DNA of 64,000 bases from Gilvimarinus sp. DA14 (lineage in GTDB: Bacteria > Pseudomonadota > Gammaproteobacteria > Pseudomonadales > Cellvibrionaceae), in NCBI RefSeq assembly GCF_024204685.1, contig NZ_CP100350.1, forward strand, positions 2,892,501 through 2,956,500. Reading direction: 5' to 3'. This document shows positions 46,854-54,888 of the stretch, one piece after another. The translations under genes were made by a program, and so were the position numbers. The notes below the pieces were generated by a model that was not told the DNA's origin, did no database searches, and saw only the letters and a list, made by a program, of their open reading frames with translations. Within the stretch, counting starts at the first letter, position 1; each line of letters begins with the position of its first letter.

Positions 46854-46975
46854 AATGGAGAAATTCATAGGGATATGGGGCACGGAACAGAAGGATCTTG
46901 CCGCTAAGAGTCACGGTTTGACTCCATCCTGTAAACCCCGCAACAGGCCCCCTTGTTGCGGGGTTTCCTTATTTT
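46854..46975 (+). ncRNA. Candidate RsmY/RsmZ-type regulatory RNA
   Basis: About 120 nt, the size of RsmX/Y/Z. Four GGA motifs at 46857, 46871, 46884 and 46893, one of them displayed as GGGA in the loop of a CATA/TATG hairpin (46866-46877), the preferred CsrA/RsmA target; a GAGTCA/TGACTC hairpin follows, and the RNA ends in a 13-bp terminator stem. The GacA-type box upstream strengthens the call. It would titrate CsrA/RsmA under control of GacS/GacA, neither of which is in the window. Primary sequence was not compared with a covariance model. Confidence 0.7.
46933..46975 (+). terminator. Terminator of the Rsm-type RNA
   Basis: Perfect 13-bp stem AAACCCCGCAACA/TGTTGCGGGGTTT with an 8-nt loop, followed by CCTTATTTT. 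Confidence 0.88.
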
Positions 46976-47050
46976 GGTCATGCACTTTACCCGCTTATTC
47001 ATCTTGTTCTGCGTCAGGTATGTTTTAATAGTCGCAAAGCAACAATAAAA

Positions 47051-47079
47051 GCCGAGCCCGTCCCAGGCTCGGCTTTTTT
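47051..47079. terminator. Bidirectional terminator-like hairpin
   Basis: GCCGAGCC, 7-nt loop, GGCTCGGC, then TTTTTT; A-rich on the left side. No gene ends just before it on either strand, so it is perhaps a remnant of an earlier arrangement. Confidence 0.75.
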
Positions 47080-47087
47080 GTGCTCTA

Positions 47088-47106
47088 GGGAGCCTCTGAT
47101 TAAGTC
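47088..47106 (+). repeat. Left terminal inverted repeat of the MITE
   Basis: GGGAGCCTCTGATTAAGTC, perfect complement of 47342-47360. Confidence 0.9.
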
Positions 47107-47341
47107 ATCAGTGGCCTCTGTAAGCCCCGAAGAGCGCGGCCAAAACGTCCACCCGCTGTGTTGCCTACACGGATGTAGGTAAGGGCCGTGAGCAGGACGC
47201 GAAAGGCTTGCACTTCTTGTCAAGGACTATGGCCATTGCCTGCGAAGCGCGCCAAGGGCAAGGGATTGCCCGAATGCCGGAAAGGCAGGAGCATTTTCCG
47301 GCAAAGGATTGAACGTTTTGACTTGCGCAGAGACCCCTGGG

Positions 47342-47360
47342 GACTTAATCAGAGGCTCCC
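47342..47360 (-). repeat. Right terminal inverted repeat of the MITE
   Basis: GACTTAATCAGAGGCTCCC, perfect complement of 47088-47106. Confidence 0.9.
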
Positions 47361-47389
47361 TACTGTTCTTCATCTGAATTGGGCGTTTA

Positions 47390-48787
47390 ATGACCTCAAA
47401 ACCTAAGCAGATAACATCCTCCGCCTGGCTATTGCTCATGGTCATTTGTATGGGGGCGTTTATCGCCCCTTTAGGAATGGCATCGGTGAATGTGGCAATC
47501 CCGGCCCTGGCGGCGGAGCTCAATGCCAACGCGGTACTGGTCAGCTGGATTCCAACCACGGTACTACTGGCAAATATTGTGTTTATGTTGCCGGCGGGCA
47601 AGCTGGCCGATCTATTCGGCCGCAAGCGGGTATTTCAGTGGGGGATTTGCCTTAACGCGCTGGCAGGCATTGGCGCCAGCTTTGCTGAGTCTGTGCACTG
47701 GGTATTGGTGATGCGGTTTGTGCAGGGCCTGGGCTCGGCAATGATGTTTGCCACCAGTATGGCCTTGCTGATTTCGGTGTTTCCGCCGCACAAACGAGGT
47801 TTACCGCTGGGTCTAAACGCCGCCTGCGTGTATCTCGGCTTAACCCTTGCGCCGGCGTTGGGGGGCTGGGTCACTGAAGCCTTGGGGTGGCGCTATGTGT
47901 TTTTACTTCCTCTGCCACTGGTGGTGGTTGTCCTGCTGCTGTTGCAGTGGCGTATCAGCGGGGAGTGGCGCTCAGAGACGGTAGACAGGTTTGATTGGCG
48001 CGGTGCCTTGCTGTTTGCACTGTGGGCGCTGGCTTTGGTCGTGGGCTTAACGGGCCTGCCCGAGCCGCTGAGTATTGCCTCGTTGTTGCTCTCCTTCGTT
48101 TTGTTGTTCGGTTTTATCCGTATGCAGGCCCGCGCGCAAAACCCGCTCATACGGGTACAGATGTTTCGCGAATCGCGACTGTTTTCCATGTCACTGCTGA
48201 CGGCCTCGTTTATGTACGCCTCCAGCTACCCGCTTGGCTTTATGCTTAGCCTTTACCTGCAATACGTACGCGATTTCAGTGCCTCACAGGCGGGTCACGT
48301 GCTTTTGTCTCAGGCCCTGGCAATGGCCTGTGTGGCGCCACTCGCCGGCAAGCTGTCGGATTATTTTCCCGCGCGGTTTCTCGCCACGGCGGGTTGCGCC
48401 TGCACACTGGCAGGATTTTTCTGGTTGAGTCGGCTGGATGCCGATACCAGCCGCACCGCAATCAGCCTGGCGCTAGTGTTGGTGGGGCTGGGGTTTGGAT
48501 TTTTCTCCAGCCCCAACAATCATGTGGTGATGCACTCGGCGCGCGCCGACGAGGTGGGAGTGGCGGCCGCTACGCTAAATCTCGCGCGGGTGACGGGGAA
48601 CCTGGTGGGCATGAGCCTGGTGAATTTATTGGTGTACTGGCACTTGGGGGATCAGCCTCTGGACGCCGGGGTCTCGGACGCATTGCTGGCAACCTTCCAC
48701 GGGGCACTGAATTTGGCGCTGGGGTTTTTAACGGCCGCCACAGTGATCTCGCTACTGCGCGGCCGCACTTATCAGCCCGAAGCCTGA
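47390..48787 (+). CDS. MFS multidrug-type efflux transporter
   Basis: A 465-residue membrane protein with roughly twelve to fourteen helices. Motif A is seen in AGKLADLFGRKRVF, motif C-like GLNAACVYLGLTLAPALGGWV and a start (GMASVNVAIPALAAEL) typical of the drug/H+ antiporter DHA2/EmrB group. The MITE ends 29 bp upstream, so native control signals have been displaced or replaced. Its last 16 nt overlap the convergent aspartokinase gene. Substrate unknown. Confidence 0.85.
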   Translation: MTSKPKQITSSAWLLLMVICMGAFIAPLGMASVNVAIPALAAELNANAVLVSWIPTTVLLANIVFMLPAGKLADLFGRKRVFQWGICLNALAGIGASFAESVHWVLVMRFVQGLGSAMMFATSMALLISVFPPHKRGLPLGLNAACVYLGLTLAPALGGWVTEALGWRYVFLLPLPLVVVVLLLLQWRISGEWRSETVDRFDWRGALLFALWALALVVGLTGLPEPLSIASLLLSFVLLFGFIRMQARAQNPLIRVQMFRESRLFSMSLLTASFMYASSYPLGFMLSLYLQYVRDFSASQAGHVLLSQALAMACVAPLAGKLSDYFPARFLATAGCACTLAGFFWLSRLDADTSRTAISLALVLVGLGFGFFSSPNNHVVMHSARADEVGVAAATLNLARVTGNLVGMSLVNLLVYWHLGDQPLDAGVSDALLATFHGALNLALGFLTAATVISLLRGRTYQPEA

Positions 48788-50142
48788 CCAATAAGAATGT
48801 TGTACAAAATCCGCGTGGCCTCGTCGGCGACGGTTTGTGGCACTCCTACATGAAAGCAGATCTGCGACGGGCTCTGGTCGATTAAATCGATGGGAATATG
48901 CGCATCACCCAGCGCGCTCAAGGCTTCGATAATCGGGTAGGTGTTGCGATTTAACCCCAGTCCCACTGGCGTGATGATGGACAGGTTGTACACGACCCGC
49001 ATGTTGTCCGGCTTAAGACGTTTCTCTATCACCCGGCGCAAATCGTTAATGCTGCCGAGCAAGTCATCTTTGCTTACCAGCACGGCAATATCGTCTTTGT
49101 CTGTGGGGTAGTGATAGGTATTAATGCCAAAGTCGTGAAAAATCTGCAGCAGTGAAGCAGTAAAGCCGACTTCTTCGCCCAACATGTCTTTTTCAATATG
49201 AATGTAAGACATATTGTCCAGCCTGGCGATTCCTACCACGCCCTCTTCAGGTACCCGCTCATTGAGAATGAGGGTGCCAGGCTCTTTGGGGGAGTTGGTG
49301 TTGCGAATATTAATGGGTATTTTTCGATCTCGGCACTTCAGCATGGCGTCGAGATGGAAGACGTTAAAGCCTTTGCTAGAGAGCAAGCGAATTTCTTTAA
49401 ACGTCAGCCTGGGAATGGCTCGAGCCTCTTTGATAATGCGCGGGTCCGCTTCGTACACGCCGTTAACGTCGGTCCAGTTTTCGTAAGTATCGGCGTCTAG
49501 GGCGTAGGCAATTTCACCGCCGGTTAAGTCGGAGCCGCCACGGGAGAAAACCGCGATATTACCGTCTTCGGTAACGCCGTAAAAACCGGGCATCACTGAA
49601 ATGCCGTCGTACTCTTGCAGGCACTGCACGTTATCGTAGGCTTGGTCCAACGTGCGCGCTGCCAAATAGTTATCACTGACCAAAAAACCAATGTCTTCTG
49701 GCAATTGCGCCTTCGCTTTAAGACCGCACTTTTCTAAATAGGCGGCGATAATGCGGGCGTTGTAATGCTCACCGCGCGAGGCGAGAAACGCGACACGCTT
49801 GTCGCCACCTAAGTCGGTATTTAAATCTTGTTTTAGTGACTTAATAATTTCTGGCGCCTCGATTTTCAGCTCGCGCATAATCGCGGTGAACTTATCGATT
49901 ACGGCCTGGCGGCTATCGTCGGCAGAAATGCCCTGGCGCTGGTTGTAAAAGTGAATGCCTTTGGTGGCAATGTTAATCAGGTGGTCGGTGACTTTCTCTT
50001 CATTTTTGTGGCTGCGGCCCGGTCCGGAGACCACGATTACGCGACGCTTTTTGTCGCTTTTTACAATGTCGGTAACTTTAGCGATCTGTTTGGCGTCGGC
50101 CACAGAGCTTCCGCCGAATTTGCTGATAATAATATCTGACAT
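48772..50142 (-). CDS. ask: Aspartate kinase, ectoine-type (Ask_Ect)
   Basis: A 456-residue kinase phosphorylating aspartate, with KFGGSSVADAKQI at the N-terminus, SRGGSDLTGGEIAYALDAD in the catalytic domain and two C-terminal ACT domains (about 320-450). Similarity of the sequence and placement next to ectB suggest the specialised feedback-resistant aspartokinase of ectoine clusters rather than housekeeping LysC. ATG at 50142 gives the normal MSDIIISKFGGSS start. It is 80 nt downstream of ectB; a hairpin (ACGCAAG/CTTGCGT) lies in the gap. Confidence 0.85.
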   Translation of the reverse strand: MSDIIISKFGGSSVADAKQIAKVTDIVKSDKKRRVIVVSGPGRSHKNEEKVTDHLINIATKGIHFYNQRQGISADDSRQAVIDKFTAIMRELKIEAPEIIKSLKQDLNTDLGGDKRVAFLASRGEHYNARIIAAYLEKCGLKAKAQLPEDIGFLVSDNYLAARTLDQAYDNVQCLQEYDGISVMPGFYGVTEDGNIAVFSRGGSDLTGGEIAYALDADTYENWTDVNGVYEADPRIIKEARAIPRLTFKEIRLLSSKGFNVFHLDAMLKCRDRKIPINIRNTNSPKEPGTLILNERVPEEGVVGIARLDNMSYIHIEKDMLGEEVGFTASLLQIFHDFGINTYHYPTDKDDIAVLVSKDDLLGSINDLRRVIEKRLKPDNMRVVYNLSIITPVGLGLNRNTYPIIEALSALGDAHIPIDLIDQSPSQICFHVGVPQTVADEATRILYNILIGQASG

Positions 50143-50222
50143 GGCTGCTGGCTGTCCGTAATAAGTTTTAAAAGAGAGGATGGGAGACGCAAGCCGCACT
50201 GGCGCGACTTGCGTAGGGGTGG

Positions 50223-51491
50223 TTAGGCACCGGTCATCATTTTTTCGCGTTTATCGGCCAAAGCCTGCAGCGAATCACGAATAATCTCCAACCCTTCAGT
50301 GACCAGCTCTTCTTCAATTAACAGTGAGGGCAAAAACTTCAGCACTTGATCGTCAGCACCTGAGGTTTCGATGATTAGGCCGCGTTGGAAAGCTTCCGCG
50401 GAAGTTTCCGAGGCCACTCCCGGTGTCATTTCCAGCCCCCAGATCATGCCCAGGCCACGTACCTTAGGGTTGAACTGCGGAAATTCATCAGCAATTTTCT
50501 GCAGCCCTTTCTGAATGAACTCGCCCTTGTGAGTCACCGCTGTGGCGAGATCATCGTTATCCCAAAAGCTCAGAGCCTGGGTGGCGGCAACAAAGGCCAA
50601 GTTATTGCCTCGGAAGGTGCCGGTATGCTCGCCTGGTTGCCACTGGTCAAGCTCGGGACGCATGAGCAGCAGCGCCATTGGCAGACCGCCACCAATGGAT
50701 TTTGACAGGGTGACCATGTCGGGATGGATTCCGGCGCGCTCAAAGCTGAAAAAGGTACCAGTGCGGCCATTGCCCACCTGGATGTCGTCGATAATTAACA
50801 GAATGTCGAATTCGCGGCACAGTTGCTCGAGCTTTTTCAGCCATTCAATACGCGCAACATTTACGCCGCCTTCGCCTTGCACTGTTTCCACAATGATTGC
50901 CGCGGGCAGGTCAATCCCGCTGCTACCGTCGGAGAGGAATTTGCGCAAATAGTCGATGGTATCGACATCTTCGCCGAGAAAGCCGTCAAAGGGCATAAAC
51001 GCTGTATTGCTGCGGCTGCCGTAGGATTCGTCTTTGTAAAAGTAGTTACCTGTAGCCGCCAGCGCGCCCATGGTTAAGCCGTGATAGCCATTGGTAAAAG
51101 CAATTACGTTCGAGCGCTGCTTTACCATACGGGCCAGCTTAAGCGCGGTTTCTACGGCATTGGTACCGGTGGGGCCAGTGAACTGAACTTTATATTGCAG
51201 GTTGCGTGGCGCCAAAATGGTATCGCGAAATTTCTGCAGAAAGGCGCGCTTGGCGATGGTGGCTTTATCCAGACCGTGGACGATGCCGTCGCGCTGGAGG
51301 TGCTCGATTAGCGCTTCGCTGATCATCGGGTGGTTGTGGCCGTAGTTGAGAACCCCGGCACCGGCAAAAAAATCGATATAGCGGGTGCCGTTTTCGTCAA
51401 ACAGCTCCGAGCCTTTGGCTACATCAAATACCGTTGGAAATGAGCGTACATAGCCGCGAACTTCCGATTCCATTTCTTCAAAAATTCTCAT
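50223..51491 (-). CDS. ectB: L-2,4-diaminobutyrate:2-oxoglutarate aminotransferase
   Basis: A 422-residue class III PLP aminotransferase that makes L-2,4-diaminobutyrate from aspartate semialdehyde, first step of ectoine synthesis. Start RIFEEMESEVRGYVRSFPTVF, FAGAGVLNYGHNHP, FTGPTGTNAVETALKLAR and the PLP lysine in LSKSIGGGLPMA match EctB closely. ectA and ectC, normally beside it, are absent on both sides; only the aspartokinase follows. GGGAGAAAG precedes the ATG. Confidence 0.9.
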   Translation of the reverse strand: MRIFEEMESEVRGYVRSFPTVFDVAKGSELFDENGTRYIDFFAGAGVLNYGHNHPMISEALIEHLQRDGIVHGLDKATIAKRAFLQKFRDTILAPRNLQYKVQFTGPTGTNAVETALKLARMVKQRSNVIAFTNGYHGLTMGALAATGNYFYKDESYGSRSNTAFMPFDGFLGEDVDTIDYLRKFLSDGSSGIDLPAAIIVETVQGEGGVNVARIEWLKKLEQLCREFDILLIIDDIQVGNGRTGTFFSFERAGIHPDMVTLSKSIGGGLPMALLLMRPELDQWQPGEHTGTFRGNNLAFVAATQALSFWDNDDLATAVTHKGEFIQKGLQKIADEFPQFNPKVRGLGMIWGLEMTPGVASETSAEAFQRGLIIETSGADDQVLKFLPSLLIEEELVTEGLEIIRDSLQALADKREKMMTGA

Positions 51492-51767
51492 GCTTGTCTT
51501 TCTCCCGATGAAATTAGCTGTAAATCAGGTTACAGCGTTGATGTTTGATCTGCTTGGCGCTGTTAGAGAACGCCGATTAAACGATTGATTACGCAGCGGT
51601 CGCTGGCTTGGCTCAGTACGCTGTTGACAGAGGGGCGATCTTGCCGGTACTGCGCCGCAAGCGCCACCTGAAGATGTTCAATGGTTTTTATCATAGCAAG
51701 AGCAGGCTGCAAACACGAATTTGCGATCCGGATTTGGTAAGATTTGCGCTGCAATTGAGGAGCTTTC

Positions 51768-52403
51768 ATGAGTCAATCTTATTCTGTGCTGGCTGCCCCT
51801 GCGGCCTTCGAGCATGTCGAAAAGCGCAGTGTTTTCCACGCCATATTGCTGCCGGTATCGTCTCGTGAAGAAGCCATGGCGGAGCTTGCGAAAATTAAAA
51901 ATGCACAGCCGGGGGCGAACCATTACTGTTGGGCTTATATTATCGGTGCGGCAGCGCAGCCGAAAACCTTGGCGTTTAGTGACGACGGTGAGCCCTCGGG
52001 CACGGCGGGCAAGCCGATGCTCAATGTCTTGCAGCACCGCGAAGCGGGTGATTGTCTGGCCGTTGTGGTGCGTATTTTTGGCGGGGTGAAGTTAGGTGCC
52101 GGCGGCCTCGTGCGGGCGTACAGTGCGGCGGTGTCCGGTGCGCTCGATTTGGCACAGTGGCAAACGCTGGTGCCCACATGCAGTGTTACTATCGCCATCC
52201 CCTTTGCGCTGGAGCAAAAGGTACGTCACTTTCTGGCCGAGCGGGACATTACGCAGATTGACGCTCACTATACCGAAAAGGTGTATTTGCACTGTGATGT
52301 GCCCGAGGATGTCTACGCCCAGCTGGATTCTGCGCTGGCCGATTTAAGTGCGGGTGCAGCGATGCTGACCAGGCCAGAAGAAAAAGCTAGAGAAAAAGAG
52401 TAG
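51768..52403 (+). CDS. yigZ: YigZ/IMPACT family protein
   Basis: A 211-residue cytosolic protein. The hallmark FSDDGEPSGTAGKPML (about residues 64-80) and GGVKLGAGGLVRAYSAAV define the UPF0029 N-terminal domain, followed by an EF-G-like alpha/beta domain. The family is linked to translation control but its bacterial role is unclear. ATG preceded by GAGGAG; TAAGAT upstream could be the -10. Confidence 0.9.
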   Translation: MSQSYSVLAAPAAFEHVEKRSVFHAILLPVSSREEAMAELAKIKNAQPGANHYCWAYIIGAAAQPKTLAFSDDGEPSGTAGKPMLNVLQHREAGDCLAVVVRIFGGVKLGAGGLVRAYSAAVSGALDLAQWQTLVPTCSVTIAIPFALEQKVRHFLAERDITQIDAHYTEKVYLHCDVPEDVYAQLDSALADLSAGAAMLTRPEEKAREKE

Positions 52404-52577
52404 GAGATTAGGTAAAAAGACGGTACATTTGACATATTATCGTCACAGTTAGCAGACAAAGTACTAGCAGACAAATCGCGGCCAAGTTGAAAATAACCGG
52501 TTCGCTAAGCACATAAAAACTGTGCGATACCACGCTTTACCAGTAGCAAACGCAGTTTGCCGCCACGGGAGGTGTTG

Positions 52578-53138
52578 ATGGAAGAGCGAATACTACGGCT
52601 CAATATAGCCGGGCAGCCAATAGAATGGCTGCATTGGCAGGATGCCGTTTGTTTGTACGCAAGGGACTTAGTTGCCTGGAGCCTGGGCGGCCCGGTGAGA
52701 AAAGTCATTGGAGGCTACGCTCGATGTAGCGGGGTGCGCTCCCAAATCACCCTCCCCGCCATTATCGCCTGCGGCGGCCGCCGCATCGCCCGCTACCGTC
52801 AAATTCCCCCTCTTACCAACCGCGCACTGTTCGCCCGCGACAATTACCTTTGCCTTTACTGCGGTAACTCCTTCGTTTCCAACTTGTTGTCCCGCGATCA
52901 TGTGCACCCGGTGAGTCGGGGCGGACGCGACGTGTGGCAAAACGTGGTCAGTGCCTGTAAGCGTTGTAATCAGCGTAAAAGCAATCATCTGCTGCAGGAT
53001 ATAGATATGGAGCTTCTCGCTCTGCCTTTTTGTCCCAACAATGCGGAGTATCTGGCGCTGATTAATTCAGATCGTATCCGCGGCGACCAAATGGAGTTTC
53101 TGCGCCCGCAGTTCTCGGAAAACCGCATCTGGCATTAG
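52578..53138 (+). CDS. HNH endonuclease-fold protein
   Basis: A 186-residue protein with an HNH nuclease motif: CLYCGNSF, DHVHPVSRGG, WQNVVSACKRCNQRKSN (about 95-145), two zinc-binding CxxC pairs. The N-terminal half (LRLNIAGQPIEWLHWQDAV) is shared with a widespread chromosomal family of unknown role rather than with phage or restriction HNH proteins. ATG at 52578 has GGAGGTG upstream. Confidence 0.85.
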   Translation: MEERILRLNIAGQPIEWLHWQDAVCLYARDLVAWSLGGPVRKVIGGYARCSGVRSQITLPAIIACGGRRIARYRQIPPLTNRALFARDNYLCLYCGNSFVSNLLSRDHVHPVSRGGRDVWQNVVSACKRCNQRKSNHLLQDIDMELLALPFCPNNAEYLALINSDRIRGDQMEFLRPQFSENRIWH

Positions 53139-53210
53139 CCTGTCTTTTCCCGCTAAAATCCTCGGGTTGATTAATAACTCGCCGGTATTGGCCGGCGCTT
53201 GAGGTGTTCT

Positions 53211-54179
53211 ATGGCTGATTTTTCCCGCCGTCGGTTTTTACGTGCGGCCTCTGTAGTGTCTGGGGGTGCCTTGTGCGGAGTTTTGCCCGGCCTGCCTCGG
53301 GCGCAAACTGAGCCCGCATTTGACTTTGATATTTCGCTGGCGCAGTGGTCGCTGAATAAGGCCTTTTTTGATCGCTCTCTCAGCCCGCTGGACTTCCCCG
53401 CAGTGGCGCGCACCAGTTTTGATATAGGTGCGGTGGAGTACGTTAATCAGTTCTTTATGGATAAGGCGCGCGATAAAAAGTTTTTGCAAGAGCTGAAAAG
53501 CCGCGCCTCTGATCACAATGTAAAAAGTCTGTTGATTATGGTGGATGGCGAGGGTGATTTATCCACCTCGGACGAGGCCCGACGCAGGCAATCGGTAGAA
53601 AACCACTACAAATGGGTAGAGGCTGCTCATCAGCTCGGTTGTCACAGTATTCGCGTTAACTTGCATGGTGTGGGCAGTGCCGAGGCTTGGCATAAGGCGT
53701 CGGTAAACAGCCTGTTAGAGTTGGCGGAGTTCTCCAAGCCCATGGATATTAAAATCCTTGTGGAAAATCACGGTGGTTATTCATCCCACGGCGCTAAACT
53801 CGCCGCTGTGTTGCAGGAGGCTAACTCGCCATACTGTGGTTCTATGCCGGATTTTGGTAATTTCTGCTATCAGCGCGCCAGCGGTGATTTATGGGATTCC
53901 CCCTGTGTGAAACAGTACGATATCTACCAGGGTGTGGCCGATTTAATGCCCTACGCCGGCGCCATCAGTGCGAAAACATTTCGCTTTGATGAGCAGGGCA
54001 ATGAGCCGGATATTGACTACCGCCGCATTTTCGAGCTGGTGAAAGCGTCGCACTACTCGGGTTATGTGGGCATCGAATATGAGGGGCATGAGTTGCCCGC
54101 CGATGAGGGCATACGCGCAACGAAACGCCTGTTGGAAAAAGTTAGAAGCGAGCTGTCGGCCCAGGATTCGGCCGTCTAG
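53211..54179 (+). CDS. Tat-exported sugar isomerase/epimerase-like TIM barrel protein
   Basis: A 322-residue protein with a twin-arginine signal (SRRRFLRAASVVSGG) and a xylose-isomerase-like barrel (about 40-315): LVENHGG metal-site region, CGSMPDFGNFC and GIEYEGHELPADEG. Family members act as sugar isomerases, epimerases, or keto-sugar hydratases/lyases. Position within 0.7 kb of the PVC-type cytochrome and DUF1080 genes suggests a shared periplasmic sugar-oxidation pathway. GAGGTG five nt before ATG; the stop overlaps the next convergent gene by 4 nt. Confidence 0.85.
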   Translation: MADFSRRRFLRAASVVSGGALCGVLPGLPRAQTEPAFDFDISLAQWSLNKAFFDRSLSPLDFPAVARTSFDIGAVEYVNQFFMDKARDKKFLQELKSRASDHNVKSLLIMVDGEGDLSTSDEARRRQSVENHYKWVEAAHQLGCHSIRVNLHGVGSAEAWHKASVNSLLELAEFSKPMDIKILVENHGGYSSHGAKLAAVLQEANSPYCGSMPDFGNFCYQRASGDLWDSPCVKQYDIYQGVADLMPYAGAISAKTFRFDEQGNEPDIDYRRIFELVKASHYSGYVGIEYEGHELPADEGIRATKRLLEKVRSELSAQDSAV

Positions 54180-54535
54180 CGGTAGACTACCTGACCGCGA
54201 TACATACGCACTGGCTTGTCCTTTTTTTTCGCCTCTTCTTCGCCGGGGTTTGGGCGCTCAGTCAGCGTCACCTGACCTCGGTAGACTTTTACTTGGTGTG
54301 ACTTTTCCGGTTTGGCTTCGCTTTTGGGTTCAAGCTCGGCCATCCAGTCATCGCCTGCCATCTGGAAAAGCTCTTTAATCAACGCGCGGGTTACAGTCTC
54401 TTTGCAGTGGGGGTAGAAATCCGCCAGCTCTTGAAGTACTTCGGGGTTGGCGAGCTTGATGCCCGGTTTCAATTGCGAAGGCACCCGGCGGCGCAACTCG
54501 AGAATTAGATCAATCATGGGTTTGCTGTACTGCAT
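54176..54535 (-). CDS. Hypothetical protein with repeated YRGQV motif
   Basis: A 119-residue soluble protein I do not recognise. First 75 residues are helical (KPMIDLILELRRRVPSQLKPGIKL); after a charged Lys/Glu linker two copies of a short motif follow, VKVYRGQVTL and VRMYRGQVVY at the very C-terminus. ATG at 54535 is chosen by GGAC upstream. Convergent, 4-nt overlap with the isomerase-like gene. Confidence 0.65.
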   Translation of the reverse strand: MQYSKPMIDLILELRRRVPSQLKPGIKLANPEVLQELADFYPHCKETVTRALIKELFQMAGDDWMAELEPKSEAKPEKSHQVKVYRGQVTLTERPNPGEEEAKKKDKPVRMYRGQVVYR

Positions 54536-54888
54536 AGGCAAAGTCCTAACTGGTGACGGCATTGAAGTGAGAGAGACACAACTCCACGGTCAGCAATTGA
54601 CTGCAAGATATTCGCCAAGCCAGTTAATCTGAATAAAACTCGTGAGAATGCCGCTCCTAATGGTGTGCCTGCCTAAGCCGATTAAAATCTGTGCAACATT
54701 TCAGGGCCCGTGCACGGGTGAGTAGTCCAAAACGGGGCGGACTTGAAAATTGCAAACATTACTTAACTTGCGCGCTTACCCCTCTGACTTATACTGCCGA
54801 AGCTTGGCGCCCCTGGCTTTGGGGGCTATGATCGAGAGCTGCGCGGCCATTTGCATGGCGCGCCGGAGACCACACTCATAACGATAAT
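54536..54888. other. Intergenic region before the PVC-type gene
   Basis: 353 bp with no gene. Contains a 12-bp perfect palindrome CCCGTGCACGGG (54707-54718) and the promoter at 54768-54795; nothing else stands out. Confidence 0.6.
54768..54795 (+). promoter_or_regulatory. Probable promoter of the PVC-type gene
   Basis: TTGCGC, 16-nt spacer, TATACT on the plus strand about 95 nt upstream of the gene; a 12-bp palindrome lies 50 bp before the -35. Confidence 0.5.

Larger units (their letters stand above)
47088..47360. mobile_element. 273-bp miniature inverted-repeat element (MITE)
   Basis: Ends are 19-bp perfect inverted repeats, GGGAGCCTCTGATTAAGTC at 47088-47106 and its complement at 47342-47360, with weaker pairing reaching about 33 bp. 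Each end is flanked by TA (47086-47087 and 47361-47362), a 2-bp target duplication as in IS630/Tc1 or some IS5-group elements. No transposase frame fits inside. It probably moves with a transposase encoded elsewhere. It ends 29 bp before the MFS gene start. Confidence 0.85.

Noticed and set aside
47014-47223. Short minus-strand frame spanning the left MITE end
   Set aside because: Crosses the element boundary and has no conserved sequence.
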